A DNA stretch of 64,000 nt, from assembly GCA_026419775.2 (NCBI GenBank), contig JAOPGA020000605.1, positions 1-64,000 on the forward strand, read 5' to 3'. The DNA comes from Acrasis kona. Taxonomy: Eukaryota; Heterolobosea; Eutetramitea; Acrasida; Acrasidae. The notes below the pieces were generated by a model. It made no database searches and was not told the DNA's origin. It saw only the letters and a list, made by a program, of their open reading frames with translations. Shown in pieces: positions 30,123 through 42,800 of the stretch; within the stretch, counting starts at the first letter, position 1, and every line of letters starts with the position of its first letter. A program made the position numbers and the translations under genes.

Positions 30123-31932
30123 ATGGATTGGCTACCAACATCACTGCTATTTATTATTTTGGTGTGTTGCCACGCTCGTCAGGTAATTATTGTTAACTCG
30201 TGCAACCAAGCACTCTGGCCAGTGTTCTACAATCAACCTCAATTCGCACAAGACTCCTGGGTTCTTCTTCCAAGTAGTGCTGTATCAATCCCATATACCC
30301 AAATCACTTCCGGACGTATTCACGCAAGAGCAGGTTGTAGTATGAAATCACCATGCCCAAGTGATGGATCCATCGACACGTGTTTAGATTGCCAAATCGG
30401 AAATTGTCCTCTATCACATGGTAGCTATGCAAGTGGTCAAACCGGCCTGTACTGTGGTGTCGTTGGAGGCATTCCACCTTTCGGTATGATGTTTGGTTCG
30501 ACGTAGAATTTAACAGTTAGACATTTTTGAATTAACGTCAGGACAAAATGGAGGCAATGATTTTTATGACATTTCTCGAGTAGATGGAAGCGTTGGACAC
30601 ATGTCTATCGCCGTTCGAAACTACTCTACACCTAATCCGATAAGTGCCAACGAGACCAGATTCTTGTGCGGAAACCCATCCTGCCCACCCCACCCCATTA
30701 CTTTATGCCCCGAAGAACTTCGAAAATTAGCTCCAGATGGTTCCTACCTTGGTTGTGCATCAATATGCACTGCAGTTAATGATGCATCAATGAGATCGAA
30801 GAGTCCTATCCTGACAAACATTTACACAGCCACCACTAATGAAACTAGAGACGCAAATGGCACTGTTCGAACTAGAGGTGGTCTACCTCTTAAAGATTTG
30901 GTGTGCTGTGCGTGCGGAGACGGCAAGGGAGGGTGCGAGGTCGATCATTCCTCCAACTTTTGTTGCTCTCCTTATATACCTCACTATGATTTGAATATAG
31001 TCGGTGGTAGATGCTTTCACGAAGACTGGCCCCTTCCAAACGTAAATTTTATGAACAGGATCAAGAATGATACTTATTGGATGAGCAGGTTTAATAGCCT
31101 TGGCTTAAGCGTGAACTACGCATCAATCTTCAAAGTAGTGTGTCCAGAAGCGTACAGCTGGCAGTTTGATGACTTTAGTAGCACATTTCAATGTAGAGAT
31201 GCTGACTATGTTGTTGACTTTTGTGGGAAGAACTCTACAAATTTCGACTATGCTCTGTCTTTATTAAGAACACCAACACCCACATTGACAACAACCACAA
31301 TACCTCCAACAACACCCACGCCCACGACGCCTCCACCATCCGCATCACTTTCACCAAGTATAACCAAAACAGTGGCAGCAACCATCACACCATCTACATT
31401 CGGAAACACATCTTTCCTACCTCCCGTTGTTTCTGAATCATCCACAATGTTATATTCATCCTCACAAGTCAATTCATCTTTTTCTTGCTCTTTTAAGGAC
31501 TCAGGTTCCATTTCTCCATCTGTTGTCGTTCAGCAAGCTGAGATATCCTTTGTTGTTAGTGTAGTACAGAGACCTGCTCTAGTAAGGCTGAATTTTTTGA
31601 GCGATGAAAATGTTGTCATTGCTTTTGTTGATGTAAATGTGCTGAGTGTAGCAAAGTATACTGTGAACGTGTTGAGTGCTTACAAGGTACTTTCGGAAAT
31701 GTATGGTAGTTTTATTATTAGAAGAATAAAGACTTCTGGTATTCGTGGTATTAGGGTTGCTGTGACGGTTGTTAGCTCTGAAGCTCCTGTTGAGATTAAA
31801 GCTGATTCTTTGGTGCTCAAGACTGTTTCTGCGACTATTTTGGATGTAAAGAATACTGCGGGTAGCCCTGCTAGTTTCACATTCAGTACAGCACTTTTTG
31901 TATGTGCTGTAGTGTTTTTTATACTACAATAA
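30123..31932 (+). CDS. Thaumatin-like secreted or surface protein
   Basis: Two exons with an intron at 30496-30541 whose donor (GTTCGA) is weak but gives the right frame; 587 aa. Signal peptide (LPTSLLFIILVCCHARQ), then a thaumatin-like domain: VIIVNSCNQALWPVFYN, PYTQITSGRIHARAGC, CLDCQIGNCP, GQTGLYCGVVGG and FYDISRVDG, with many cysteines. A Thr/Pro/Ser linker (about residues 370-420) and a beta-rich region follow. The C-terminus is hydrophobic (FTFSTALFVCAVVFFILQ), a likely GPI signal. Thaumatin-like folds bind or cleave beta-glucans; catalytic residues were not verified. Confidence 0.8.
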
Positions 31933-32421
31933 AAAGTTTAATCAAAATGTTTGTTGTTCATTTATTTATCCAATTGTCAGAAGCTCTAGAGTGATTAGCA
32001 ACGTAAGCTTGTATAATTGTATAAACACCTACTTATCGGTTCGTTCCATCGCAACTGAGAATTGTCATTTAATGGATCATATTGTGGATTAGATTCACGT
32101 GTTACTCTTCGCAGCAAATCTGTATTCCTGGTCCTATAAATTATCGTTGGATTAATTTGGACTTTTTATAACGTACTAGCTCGTCATAAAAATATTTTTA
32201 TTTTGTTGATGCATGCCAACGGCGCGAAAGAGTATCTCTATTCTTATTTTATAAAAGTAATCAATTCCTTACTTCTCAACGAAAAAAGCACCACTTTTTA
32301 AATCTCTGGAACATTGTTCACTCCAACTATTCTTGTAATGGTTAGGTTCGAAGAACTTGTTGATTCAAGTTTGATTATAAATAGAACTCTAGAGTGGAGA
32401 TAATTCCGAAGAAATAACAAA
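31933..32421. other. Intergenic region, 489 bp
   Basis: AT-rich; contains the AATAAA of the thaumatin-like gene and the promoter of the DUF4419 gene. No RNA gene or repeat recognised. Confidence 0.4.
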
Positions 32422-33501
32422 ATGACCACGATCAAGAAAGATGAATCATCAATATCGTTCAGAGTCACCGACGTAACTGCTGAGAAAGTGCAAGAAATGG
32501 AGTTCAAATGTGAAGATGTCTTACCAAACGAACGAGATAGCAAGACAGGAGAGCAAGTAAAGACAAGCCATCAATTGGTTGTAGCCTCAGATTTTAATTG
32601 TAGGCATGCAAACACTCCTACTCATTCTTTTGTTATGGCTGCGTTCAAATGCTACTCAAATCACCACTTTTTGGTTTTAAAGCCCGACGATGTTTGGATA
32701 GCCATAACAACCCAGTTCTCGAACTATGTCAACAAGCACGGAGAGGAGTTGAGAAGTAAATTTGTTGACTTTGAGGGCAAGAAGGAGTTGGTAGTCAGTG
32801 GTTTAGGAAATCTAAAGACAGCAAACTATGAATCACTTTGCCTGAAACTACAGGGCGAGATCGCAAAAAACATTAAAGATCCTTCCATCGCCGACTGGGT
32901 CGTTCCTTCCTTCTCGACCACTACAAACACTGATAAAGTTGTCGGCTCAATTGTTTTGATGTCCACCACTAAAACTTACTTTGACTATAAATTCATGTTG
33001 TTATGCAATTTACCAGGAGTTACTCTGCTCGGTAATGAACAGGATTGGATTAACCTTAGAAACAAGGCGGATAGACTTTTAGAATTTGATTTAAACGGAG
33101 AGTTGAAGAAATGGAGCAATCTGTTGCTCCCTGTCCTTGACAAACTTGTTGAAGCCAGAAAGGGTAATCCCGATAAAGAGTGGTGGAATAAAATTGCGAA
33201 CAGAAAAGGAGGAGGTTCTGGACCCAGTTATTTATCTGGGTGGATTACAACATTTTGTGTGTTTGACAATGATGGCAGTTGGAGAGGAGATAATAAAGAG
33301 ATACGTGGTGCTAGCAGCGAATGGCCTATTATCGACATGAGCGAGGTTCAAAGAGGATTTGTGACTGTTCCAATCACGGTTGACGATAATGGCAAAGAAT
33401 ACAAAACGGAGATGTATGCTGGGCATATGGCAAGCAAAGTATTAGATGATGAAGTTAGCATTGCTCCATCGTTGGGATGGGCACTTTTTACTATTAATTA
33501 A
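32422..33501 (+). CDS. DUF4419-domain protein
   Basis: Single exon, 359 aa. The body matches the DUF4419 pattern: SHQLVVASDFNCRHANTPTH, FVMAAFKCYSNHHFLVLKPDDVWIAITTQFSNYVNKHGEELR, an FVDFEGKK segment, and PDKEWWNKIANRKGGGSGPSYLSGWITTFCVFD. DUF4419 is widespread in fungi, amoebae and some bacteria, with unknown activity; the conserved Asp-Asp-Val-Trp and Gly-Gly-Ser-Gly stretches hint at an enzyme. No signal peptide or membrane segment. Confidence 0.8.
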   Translation: MTTIKKDESSISFRVTDVTAEKVQEMEFKCEDVLPNERDSKTGEQVKTSHQLVVASDFNCRHANTPTHSFVMAAFKCYSNHHFLVLKPDDVWIAITTQFSNYVNKHGEELRSKFVDFEGKKELVVSGLGNLKTANYESLCLKLQGEIAKNIKDPSIADWVVPSFSTTTNTDKVVGSIVLMSTTKTYFDYKFMLLCNLPGVTLLGNEQDWINLRNKADRLLEFDLNGELKKWSNLLLPVLDKLVEARKGNPDKEWWNKIANRKGGGSGPSYLSGWITTFCVFDNDGSWRGDNKEIRGASSEWPIIDMSEVQRGFVTVPITVDDNGKEYKTEMYAGHMASKVLDDEVSIAPSLGWALFTIN

Positions 33502-33783
33502 ATATTTCTTTCAATCTAAATGTATGGCTCTGAATCAGGGTTAATCAAAGGAAAAAATATTATTAACAATGTTTCAATAAAGCGATATTTCTTTGCTCTT
33601 GATTTATTAAAAAACAAAGACAACCAAACGGCATGACTCACTGACATTAAAGTTTGGTCAATGGCTCTGGGACCTACGCCCTGTCTTTGACAACACCAAC
33701 ACCCATCGACAACATCTTCACCAACAATTAATAAAACCAACCTTACTAACAAAATGATTCATTTACTATTAATATAATATTTC

Positions 33784-36464
33784 CTACCGATGTTGGGGTG
33801 ACAATAATAAATCTGGCAACTTATACTCTCCGTATTGACCTTTGTCTGTAACATAAATATCCAAAGTAGATATCACGGCAGGTCCCGCTGAGATCCAGTC
33901 TGGTATTTTAGTCATGACCTTCTCCAGCGCGACTGTATGATAATCCTTTTGCACAGCCACAGATGTTATCTGAACCTTCAATATACCATGATACATCTCA
34001 TCATTATCAGCAGACAGCCAAATATTTTGGACCTTATCTTCGACTGTTATATCTACACCACGGAAGTAAAACCATTTGTGGCAGTAAATAGTTTTATTTT
34101 CTGAAGTCATCACAACATCAACTCTTGGGCCCACATCACCAAATGAAGTTGTAAGAATCTTAGTACTGAACACGTTAACCTCCAGCGAGAATAGCGGTAC
34201 AAGATTATCGCTTGATTCATCAATTATTAAATCAGTTCTGTTCAGTTTTTTGTTGTAGTGAATATCTACAACAGGATGAATTGTCTTTGAAGGCGGTAAC
34301 ATCCCGTGCTCAGTATCTAATGTATTATGAGAGAACCATCCTTGTGCTCTCATCAAAGGAGGTGTCATTGCAAAGGTCCCAACTACAAACACTGGATGAG
34401 ACATGTTGTAGTCAAACTCAAAGTGGAGGTCTTTGGGAATATAGGTCTCTGTGATGGGATCCATGGTACATATAGTTAGATAATTATCACGAGGGGCTAG
34501 ATCTGGTGGTACGTGAACTGGTTGGCTCAGGTCCACAGGAACGTATTCATATCTGTATACATGTTGGACATTGAGTCTTTTTGGATATTTGGAGGAATAA
34601 GGAGTTAAAACAAACATACTCAAACAAATACAAACAAACGATGCAAAAGACAAGAAGCACAAAAAGAAAGAAGACACATCAAATTTCACGTTCTTTTCAT
34701 CTTCAGTCTCCACAAAGAGCAAATGTATTATAGGTAAAAACATGATCCACACGATTACAGATGTTGTAACTCCAATGATAACATCTGCAGGTAAATCACC
34801 AATCCTCCCCATAATCGGTACAAACATATGTATAGCGTTCATTGCATAATGCGATGCCATTACATTTGGTATCATGACTATAACTAGTTTGATGACCCTG
34901 ATGAACGAAGACGACCCGGAGAATAGAGTTGAAAGCAATACGGCAGATGCATACCAAGTCAACAAACAAGCACTACCAGAATTATTATAAACTAGTAGAC
35001 CTAAGAGAGACGAATAAACTATCAGAGTAGCCATCAAGATGCTTCTCTTGGTTGTAACTATCGACCATAATGGTAGTTTGTAGACGATGAGCATACCCAA
35101 CAATGACGGTATTCCATATAGTACCAGTACGTACATCTCATGTTGGTAAAATGACAGTTGACAATTAAAATAAATCAAAAACAAAGAAGAAGCGATCGGA
35201 AAAATCAAACAAAATAACAAGTTCAAAAGAAGAGAAAGCATAGAGGAGAATAGATTGATGATATTTGGAATAACTCCCTTGCCATTAGTGAATATAAATA
35301 CTATTATTGTAGCCACACAAGCAACAAGAATGGAAGTATTAATCAAGTAAGCTGTGGACTGGTTCACTACAAAGAAGCTATACTCTAACAAGTCAAAGAA
35401 GACTGCACTTTCCACCATATCTTGTTGGTCTTTATCAGGAAAGTGTTGATTCAAACAAGCTAAGCTTTTCACAAATGAAAAAGCATTCTCGCCCATGGCT
35501 TGCAAAGCACCTGATTGGTAATGATCCAGAGAATCATGTTTAGTGTGATAGATTTGACCGTGCTTATAAAAAGCAAGATCAACGCCAGGAATATCAGCTA
35601 TACCAGTAAACAAACGATAGTCTGTATCACTGGGTATTACATTGCTCTGAAAGATATCTTGAGCAATGACCGTTCCTGACGGATGCTTAGCAGCCTTTGC
35701 ATACTGCTTCATGATCCATGCGTTATGTGATTGAAATAGAATTGGTTTCATTCCACCACCCGCTGCCTCCAAGTTTAAAAAGGCTTTGATGCTAGGTACC
35801 CATTTATGCTGTGTTGTGAATCCATGACCAGCACACATAAAGATCTCTTCTGCACCGTTAAATAAAAATATAACCGGTCTTTGTAGCGTTATAGCTCCTT
35901 CGTTGGCTGAAGAAATTAAATTGTTCAGCATTTCTAACATGACCGACACCGGTACTCCGTCGTCGTAACATCCCGGAGAGATGTATGCGGAATCGTAGTG
36001 TGAATTGATGAGGATGGACTCATTCATGTAAGGCGTGTCTAGATTTGGACTCACTCGAACTATAATGTTGGTCATGTTTTGGTATACGAGTAGAATGTCG
36101 AATAATGCGGTATAGAATTGATGGCCTGATGTGTTTTGTAAGTCTGTTTCAACACGCACGTTTTTCGCTTTTGACGAGAGGTCATTAATCGTTTTTAAAA
36201 TGTATTCCAAAGCGAGTTTGTTGTTTGGGGTGCCCTATCACGGAGTTAGTTTAGAAAGGAAATTTCGCTTACTAATAGCCTGCCCCCAATATCTTTAGAT
36301 AAAACTTGAAGGTGCATCAGCGATCTCCCTTCTGAAAAAGTTGATGTTGAAACTGTTGAAGGTAAGACCTCTGTAGGTATCTGTAGGATGTGATGCACTG
36401 TGCATAATATGATTGTGAACAGCAGGACCACTGTCGGGCAAAATCCGATATTAAGGTATTGCAT
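33784..36464 (-). CDS. M28 metallopeptidase with multiple membrane segments (ERMP1-like)
   Basis: Two exons (intron 36235-36272, 38 nt), 880 aa. An N-terminal membrane segment precedes the lumenal zinc aminopeptidase domain: ILINSHYDSAYISPGCYDDG (His and Asp ligands), IFLFNGAEE (Glu catalytic and ligand), SDTDYRLF (Asp) and YHTKHDSLDHY (His). The family signature GTPNNKLALEYI is restored by the splice. About eight or nine hydrophobic segments follow, then a lumenal C-terminal domain. This is the architecture of Fxna/ERMP1 and fungal vacuolar Pff1-type peptidases, which work in the ER or vacuole. Confidence 0.9.
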
Positions 36465-36606
36465 CGGAACTATTTTTAATTATTAAACATTAGGCACGTC
36501 AAAAACCAAGTTGGCCGGCTAACAAAAATTGTTAGATGACACACTCGATAGGTTGAAGTTTAAATTAAGTACTGAGGATGACCACAATAAACTCCACGAC
36601 GCTTTA

Positions 36607-37237
36607 ATGAAGGAAGTGCTTGGTGAGGTCCGGAAGAAAATTGAAGAAGTTGTGTCGGCCCACCACACTGCATCTGACAACCCCAACAAGAAATTGATCG
36701 TCAAAAGTGTAATTTTTTTCGTTTGACTATTACAATTCTCAAAATAACCTCTATTGAACAATTTTGAAGATGAACAAGGAGACGAACCACCCTAACTACA
36801 CGATACCAGCAAATGCTGTGGACTCTTATAACAGCAATATTTCTTATTATGATATGGAGCAGTTAAATAGAAAAACCAACATGCTCATGGCCAATAGCAT
36901 CAAATCTCAACCTCAACCTCAACCCCAGCTTCAACCTCAACCCCAATCCCAACCTCAGCTTCAACCTCAACCAATACAGCAGATCCAAAAGCCAAATGTA
37001 ACAAAAAAAAGCCTCAACGAAATTAGAAAAGAATACGAAGAACAGCAACTTAGGCAAACGTACAAGAAGAGGGTTTGCAATGGGGACATTAACATTGTTG
37101 ACAAAGTTGACGCGATGCTTCAGAGACAAAACCAGAATAATCCTCAACCGATCCAACAAAAACCACAACTCACCCAACAACAGAAAGACAAACTTCTTAT
37201 GGACAGATTTTACTCGAAGAATAAAAAATTGTATTAA
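36607..37237 (+). CDS. QP-repeat protein, 5' exon structure uncertain
   Basis: The certain part runs from ATG 36770 to TAA 37237: 155 aa with a Gln-Pro/Leu repeat (QPQPQPQLQPQPQSQPQLQP), a coiled segment (KSLNEIRKEYEEQQLRQTYKKR) and a Gln-rich tail. Upstream, an open helical frame from about 36532 (ATG at 36607) can be joined in phase 0 by a GT-AG intron at about 36716-36769, making a longer protein beginning MKEVLGEVRKKIEEVVSAHH. Whether this exon belongs to the gene is not certain. No family recognised. Confidence 0.5.
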
Positions 37238-37420
37238 CATACATGAAACATGTCCTAAGAGCATTAATATCGAACCAAAATACTAGGTTTGCAAATAATT
37301 CGCAAACAGTTTGGCGAGGATAACTATGTTTTGTGATCTCAAATGAATAAAATAATGCATTGAATTGTTAATTGCCTTTTATTTTATTGAGGGTGTTCCT
37401 TTGTGACATTGTGGTCTGTA

Positions 37421-37927
37421 ATGATAATATCTACTTCTTTCTGTGTAATGAATAGTATGTTTGCATTCTCAAATTATCTTCAAAGAACTATAATACTTAC
37501 AATCAACTTGACCCCAATGTCGATTTCATACACAAACACTTTCGGTAATGTTGCTTTTCGGAGAAGAGGAAGCTTTAGTATGGAGTTGATGTATTTGCAG
37601 ATGCAGCAGCGAACTATAAACGAAGGAGAACCACCACCAATGCTCGCAGAGGTTCCTGCATTCAACATTAATACTTTTTTGTACGGAGTTCTTTTGGTCA
37701 CAATATCATTCTCGACGTTTCTACTCTTCTTTTTTTGGGTCACGATGAAATTCTTCGCTCATTTTATTGTAGATTTTGAAAGTCAAGACCTTAATCAATT
37801 TGAGGTATGGGTAGTTAACATCTCTCAAGATTTTTATTATGTTCTACTCTTCCCTATTACCATATTTATTTTTATGATCTTTGTATACTTCAATTGGCTT
37901 GGAATGAAGTACTTCAAACACAACTAA
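37421..37927 (+). CDS. PIG-Y-like GPI-GlcNAc transferase subunit (tentative)
   Basis: About 168 aa from ATG 37421, with two strong membrane segments (FLYGVLLVTISFSTFLLFFFWV and YYVLLFPITIFIFMIFVYFNW). The C-terminus FPITIFIFMIFVYFNWLGMK followed by YFKHN resembles the conserved C-terminal end of PIG-Y, a small subunit of the ER complex that adds GlcNAc to phosphatidylinositol in the first step of GPI-anchor synthesis. Human PIG-Y is only 71 aa, so the long N-terminal extension is unusual. Several GPI-anchor-like proteins in this window suit the role. The start codon is uncertain. Confidence 0.55.
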   Translation: MIISTSFCVMNSMFAFSNYLQRTIILTINLTPMSISYTNTFGNVAFRRRGSFSMELMYLQMQQRTINEGEPPPMLAEVPAFNINTFLYGVLLVTISFSTFLLFFFWVTMKFFAHFIVDFESQDLNQFEVWVVNISQDFYYVLLFPITIFIFMIFVYFNWLGMKYFKHN

Positions 37928-37956
37928 CTTGTAAAATAAATTTAAATTAACGCATT
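37928..37956. terminator. Bidirectional poly(A) region (PIG-Y-like / GST)
   Basis: AATAAA on the plus strand lies in the 29-bp gap, and TTTATT is read as AATAAA by the minus-strand gene; stop codons of the two convergent genes are 29 bp apart. Confidence 0.5.
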
Positions 37957-38562
37957 TTATTTATCTGAATTGATGTATCTGTCTGAGGACTTGTACTTCT
38001 TGTAGGTGTCGGAGTTGTATACTTCTTCCATCAACTTCTTAAGCTTGGGACGTTCGTCTACTACAGGCTTTAGGAAATCAGGTGATGCTGTGTGGAACAA
38101 ATATAGATCAGCCCAAGATAGTTTGTCAAAAAAGTGTCCATCTTCATTCAGATCTTTTTCGATAACATCAAAGAATTGTGGGGCAGTCTCCTCTGTCAAC
38201 TTTTTGATCTTTTGTGGAATCTCTTCTTCTGTGGACTTGAATTGAATAGGTACGGTGAATGATTTGCTCCAATCACTTAATGCATCTACCCATTGATCTG
38301 AAATGGTTTGTTCGCGATCGTCTTTGGGGTATAAGCCACCAGCTTTTGCAAAGTGTCTACATATTGCCACTGATTCATTAATTACAAAGCCATCCTCATC
38401 AGTTACGTAAGGTACGTGTCCAAACTTCGTCTTCTTTTTCTTTTCGAGCCATTGGTCGTATGGAACGATGTCATTTTTGTATTCTATTTTACCGAATTCT
38501 GCAATCAAGCGAATAGGCTCACCGCGTCCTTTTAATTCGAAATATGTAAGTGTATACACCAT
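37957..38562 (-). CDS. Glutathione S-transferase, sigma/alpha-mu-like
   Basis: Single exon, 201 aa, the usual cytosolic GST length. The N-terminal thioredoxin-fold domain has the catalytic Tyr context (VYTLTYFELKGRGEPIRLI), the cis-Pro region (KFGHVPYVTDEDG) and the Ser that contacts glutathione (INESVAICRHFAK). The all-helical C-terminal domain follows (TISDQWVDALSDW, LSWADLYLFHTASP). Residue pattern fits the sigma class (prostaglandin-D-synthase-like); it conjugates glutathione to electrophiles in the cytosol. Confidence 0.9.
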   Translation of the reverse strand: MVYTLTYFELKGRGEPIRLIAEFGKIEYKNDIVPYDQWLEKKKKTKFGHVPYVTDEDGFVINESVAICRHFAKAGGLYPKDDREQTISDQWVDALSDWSKSFTVPIQFKSTEEEIPQKIKKLTEETAPQFFDVIEKDLNEDGHFFDKLSWADLYLFHTASPDFLKPVVDERPKLKKLMEEVYNSDTYKKYKSSDRYINSDK

Positions 38563-38814
38563 TGTATTTGTTTGTTGAGAGGGATATAGATCTATTTGTA
38601 TTTTATATAGTTTGTCAAAAATAGACGTCTATTTTCATAAGAAAGAGCCACTTTTCCCGTATCTACAAAATACATTTATCAATATCATTTTAAGGGCTAT
38701 TGGTTGTTTACACGTTGGCGGAAATGGGATGAAGCATGATTCGATGAAACGTTGGAACTTAAGATTATTAGAATTCCCCCTTACGATTTGGGTTGCCTGT
38801 AGAATATTCTTAAA

Positions 38815-39866
38815 ATGGAGGACGTCAGAGAAGTATACTCCCCCGATGAAGTCATTATAACAAATCCATCGAAGATTATAATCATCAAAGACAAGTTTCT
38901 AAGCTTAGCGAGACCGAGCTTAACTGGGGGGAAGCAGTGGTATCACGTTTTGACTTCAGTTAGAGGCACTAATGTTTTCAAAATCATTGTTCGAGTAGTG
39001 TTCTTCACATTGATTTCTGTGCTCCTGTCAGTACTAAAGTTTTACGGATACAAGATACCTGTATGGAAGGCAACAGGTCATTCTTTAGTAGGAATGGCAT
39101 TGAGTCTTTTGTTAGTATATCGTACAAATTCATCATATGATCGCTATTGGGAAGGTCGGAAGTTATGGAGTAGCATTACTTCATGTTGTGTAAATATTTT
39201 GAGGTGCTTGAGAAATTGGGAGAGACCAATGAAACGTGGTATGGCAGAGCTACTTACTGCATACATCACCGCGGTAAAAACACAACTAAGGGGTGAGAAA
39301 ATTGATGAATTAGAAAAGTTGTTAAACAAGGATGAACTCCAATTCATTAGCGATTCATCGAAATCTCCCAGCGCGGTGCTGGTTTTAATAACTGATTGGA
39401 TCTACAAAAACTGTCCAACCATCACTTCTAATACTGGCAGAATGGGTAGAATCGATGTTTTTTTGACAGAACTTACTGCATCCAATTATGCATTGGATCG
39501 TGTTGTAACTTGCCCCATCCCTTTCAGTTATATAGCACACATACATCATATTCTCCTTATATACCTCACTAGCTTACCTTTTTGTATTCTAGATGATTTG
39601 TATTGGTTCTCAATAGCTATTACTTTCATGATCAGCTTTGCATTATTAGGAATAGATGAAGCGGGAAAAGAAATTGAACAGCCTTTTGGAACAGGTAAAC
39701 ATTTTGAACTTCGCTGCTAATATGTTTTTTAGATTTGAACGATATAAAATTGGATAAAATTTGTAATGACATAACTCAAGAACTGATATATTACGAATCA
39801 AACAGTAAACTGGTAGTGAGAACGAGCCCAGTTAAACTTTTCGAACAAACTGCTGTAGATGTCTAA
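38815..39866 (+). CDS. Bestrophin/UPF0187-family anion channel
   Basis: Two exons (intron 39695-39732, 38 nt), 337 aa. The bestrophin core is recognisable: FKIIVRVVFFTLISVLLSVL, then ATGHSLVGMALSLLLVYRTN, SSYDRYWEGRKLWSSIT (the conserved R-W motif), helical stretches and C-terminal membrane segments (IHHILLIYLTSLPFCILDDL, FSIAITFMISFALLGIDEAG). The closest group is the prokaryote- and plant-type UPF0187 (VCCN1/YneE-like) of chloride or anion channels. The second exon supplies the final 44 residues. Confidence 0.85.
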
Positions 39867-39883
39867 TAATATAATTTTATTAT

Positions 39884-42800
39884 TTATATTTGATTGTTGT
39901 TAGGTTCATAAATAGGACTTAGTGTGTGTTGAAGTTGTTCGCCTACGGGCGTAAATAGATCATTTGGCGTCCCACCAGGAGACTCCGGAGAAAACAATCC
40001 ACCCTGTGAATCTGTTTCCGTCGCGGGTGAATTGAGTTGTAGATGGTATGGTACAAAAGGTCCTGTCTTGTTGACAGGTCCGATTTTAACATTGACCGGT
40101 TCTTGTTTCTTGAGTCGGCGATATCTATAAACACACACACAAACAACAATTACAATAACCAAAGCCACAATACACGCAAGTGCTATAAATATAGAACCAC
40201 CCACAGATATACCAACAATTTCAGGAACTGTTAAAACTTCTTGATAAATAGGCATTTTAGTTAAAAACACTGCATAATCACCATCTCCGGCGCATAAGCA
40301 AGTCATGGAATTTGAAGTGATAAGTGTTGTATTGCATTGATAGGTCTTTGTCCAGTTACCACTCCCGTCCCACGCAGAACACACTACACCAAGATCAGGA
40401 TCAGTAAAAGTACCCGGAAAACTAATTTTGTAAGAAACATCACTTCTTCCACTCCTCAGAGACACTATGTTAGAGAGAGGAATTGTTGTGGAGACCATAT
40501 TGTTTGGATTATAAGAATTATAATTATGTAAAGTAAAGACAACGTCGATTTCATCGCTCGAGTTTGTCGCTGTTGGAAGGACAACTGTTATAGGAACTGA
40601 AATACGATTTGTTTGAAGAGTATATGTTGGATTGTTTGATAGCAGCATATACATGGTCTTGTGCACTGACATTGTAAATGCACTCTGAACAACAGAATAA
40701 GAAGGACCTCCTATATACTGTGATGACAATATGGACCTCGCCAAGCCAGGAAGTACTTTGGTCCGTAGCATAGCCAAACTATCATAATCAGCTGTACTCG
40801 CAGAATCAAGAAACATGCTGTCCATAATGTTGCTGATGCTATACAATAAACAATTGGTCGACGAATCATCAAGTGTATAATTATAAGACAACAATGAAGT
40901 AGAACGAACAAAAAATACTCTGTAAAAGTTACTTGATATTTCTCTATAATTCCAAGCCAGCATACACATGGTTGATATTTGTTGTTGCACATTACTAAAG
41001 GAATACAGGGAATAAGAAATTGTAAAATCATACAAGCTCAAATAAGTTAATAATGTGGTGGCCCTCGCAGTTTGTCTGGTTGACAATAAATTTGTTGTGT
41101 ATGAACAATCACTTCCTGTCCACCCATAATTACAATCACAAGCACCACCAATCAAACACTTACCATTAGAATTACAATCGGCATCCGTCGAGCATGTTGT
41201 GTCGGTTGGCATGCCCGGATACAAGACTTTTAGAGAAGAAACAATTGTTTGTGTCAAAATGTTAGGATCAGTATAAATGTCCATGAAGCGAGAAGTCATG
41301 GTGGTTTGGAAATAAGTATATGCACTAAAAGGAGAAGACAAATCATACGTTGGATAAGAATACAATTCAAAATAAAAAGAAGAAACAGAACCGCGGAAAT
41401 CAACCGCATACACATACATTCCCGCCCTATAGTAACCACCTCTTAATGCTCCCTGAGGTACATAAATCGTAACAACTTCGTTCGTGGTTAATTCCGTCAA
41501 AGTGACCTGTCGGTTCGAATATTCATCCAACCATGTGTAATAATATAAAAGTTGATTTCCATCACTACTTGAAAAGTCGCTTGCCATAATCTTGAAACTT
41601 TCATCCACCGCTCTAATGTAAAATGGGTCGCTGATGATTATTCCTATTCTTGGTGCCTGTGCGATAGTAAATGTATAATAACTGTAGCCTGTGGCGCTTG
41701 CATCTCCGAACAAGTCTATACGAGTCGTAAATGTTGATCCTGAAGAAAAGTTGACAAATGACTGAAAAGTGAAAGCTGATGTAGGTTGGTCCCATTGAAA
41801 TAACGGAGAAATGTATAAAGTTCTTGTAGCGTTTGAAATTGTCCATTGGGCCTTGAATGACGCTAATGGTAAGTTGCTGTATGCGCTTGGTTTTATTTGT
41901 GATGGATTCGCGTAGAATGATTGAGTGTTGAATAATCCAACGTTGAGCACTTTTGAACGTGTCGATGTGATCGTGAAGGAAAATGTACTTGATCTTGTGT
42001 CCTTTTGAAAAGTCATTGTGATGCTGTATGAGCCTACGTTAATTGAGAAGGGAGTGGTCACCTTTGGTGTGGTGATTGTCGTCAAGAACTGTCCGAAAGT
42101 ATCTGTCGAAGAACACGAAGTACAATTCCAAGCAAATGAAGGTGTCGAAGGAGTTGATGATGGATCATTGCTACCAGATGCGTCCAAAGTCAAGAAATCA
42201 TCCGCTGAAATTAATCTACTGGCTCCTAGAACGAAAGGTACCAAGTCGTCATACTGAAATGTTACATTAACACTTTTGGTAGAAACTCCGCTGGGTATGC
42301 TGGCTGTTACTGTGAATGTATAAATACCTTGTACGGGGAACCATGATGATTTCAACTGTACAACTCTTCCTATTAATGAGGACTCATTACGTATTTGTGA
42401 GGGACCCGCTGTTTGACTCCAAGAAAAGATAACTCTTTGATTGTTGCAAACTGTCGCGTTGGCCGTTAATGTTACAAATGGCTGTGATGCCAATAATACA
42501 GGTGCACTGCTATCAATGTTTAATGAGGAGGGTACGACAGTATTGAGTTTGGTCACTTGAAATGTTGTATTTACATATGTAGAGTCTCTACCGGTTGCTA
42601 CAACCATAATGTTATACGATGTTGCATTCATTTTGGCTGCATTAATTTGTACAAATGCCGTGTTCGAACCGACCCATGAAGAGCTTATCGGGCGAAGAGA
42701 GGATTCATTTACAACAGACCACCTATAAGTGTACCCCGATAACGTGGTATCGAACACCCGGGCTGATAGAATAAAAAGTGTATCGCATGTACTGATTGTG

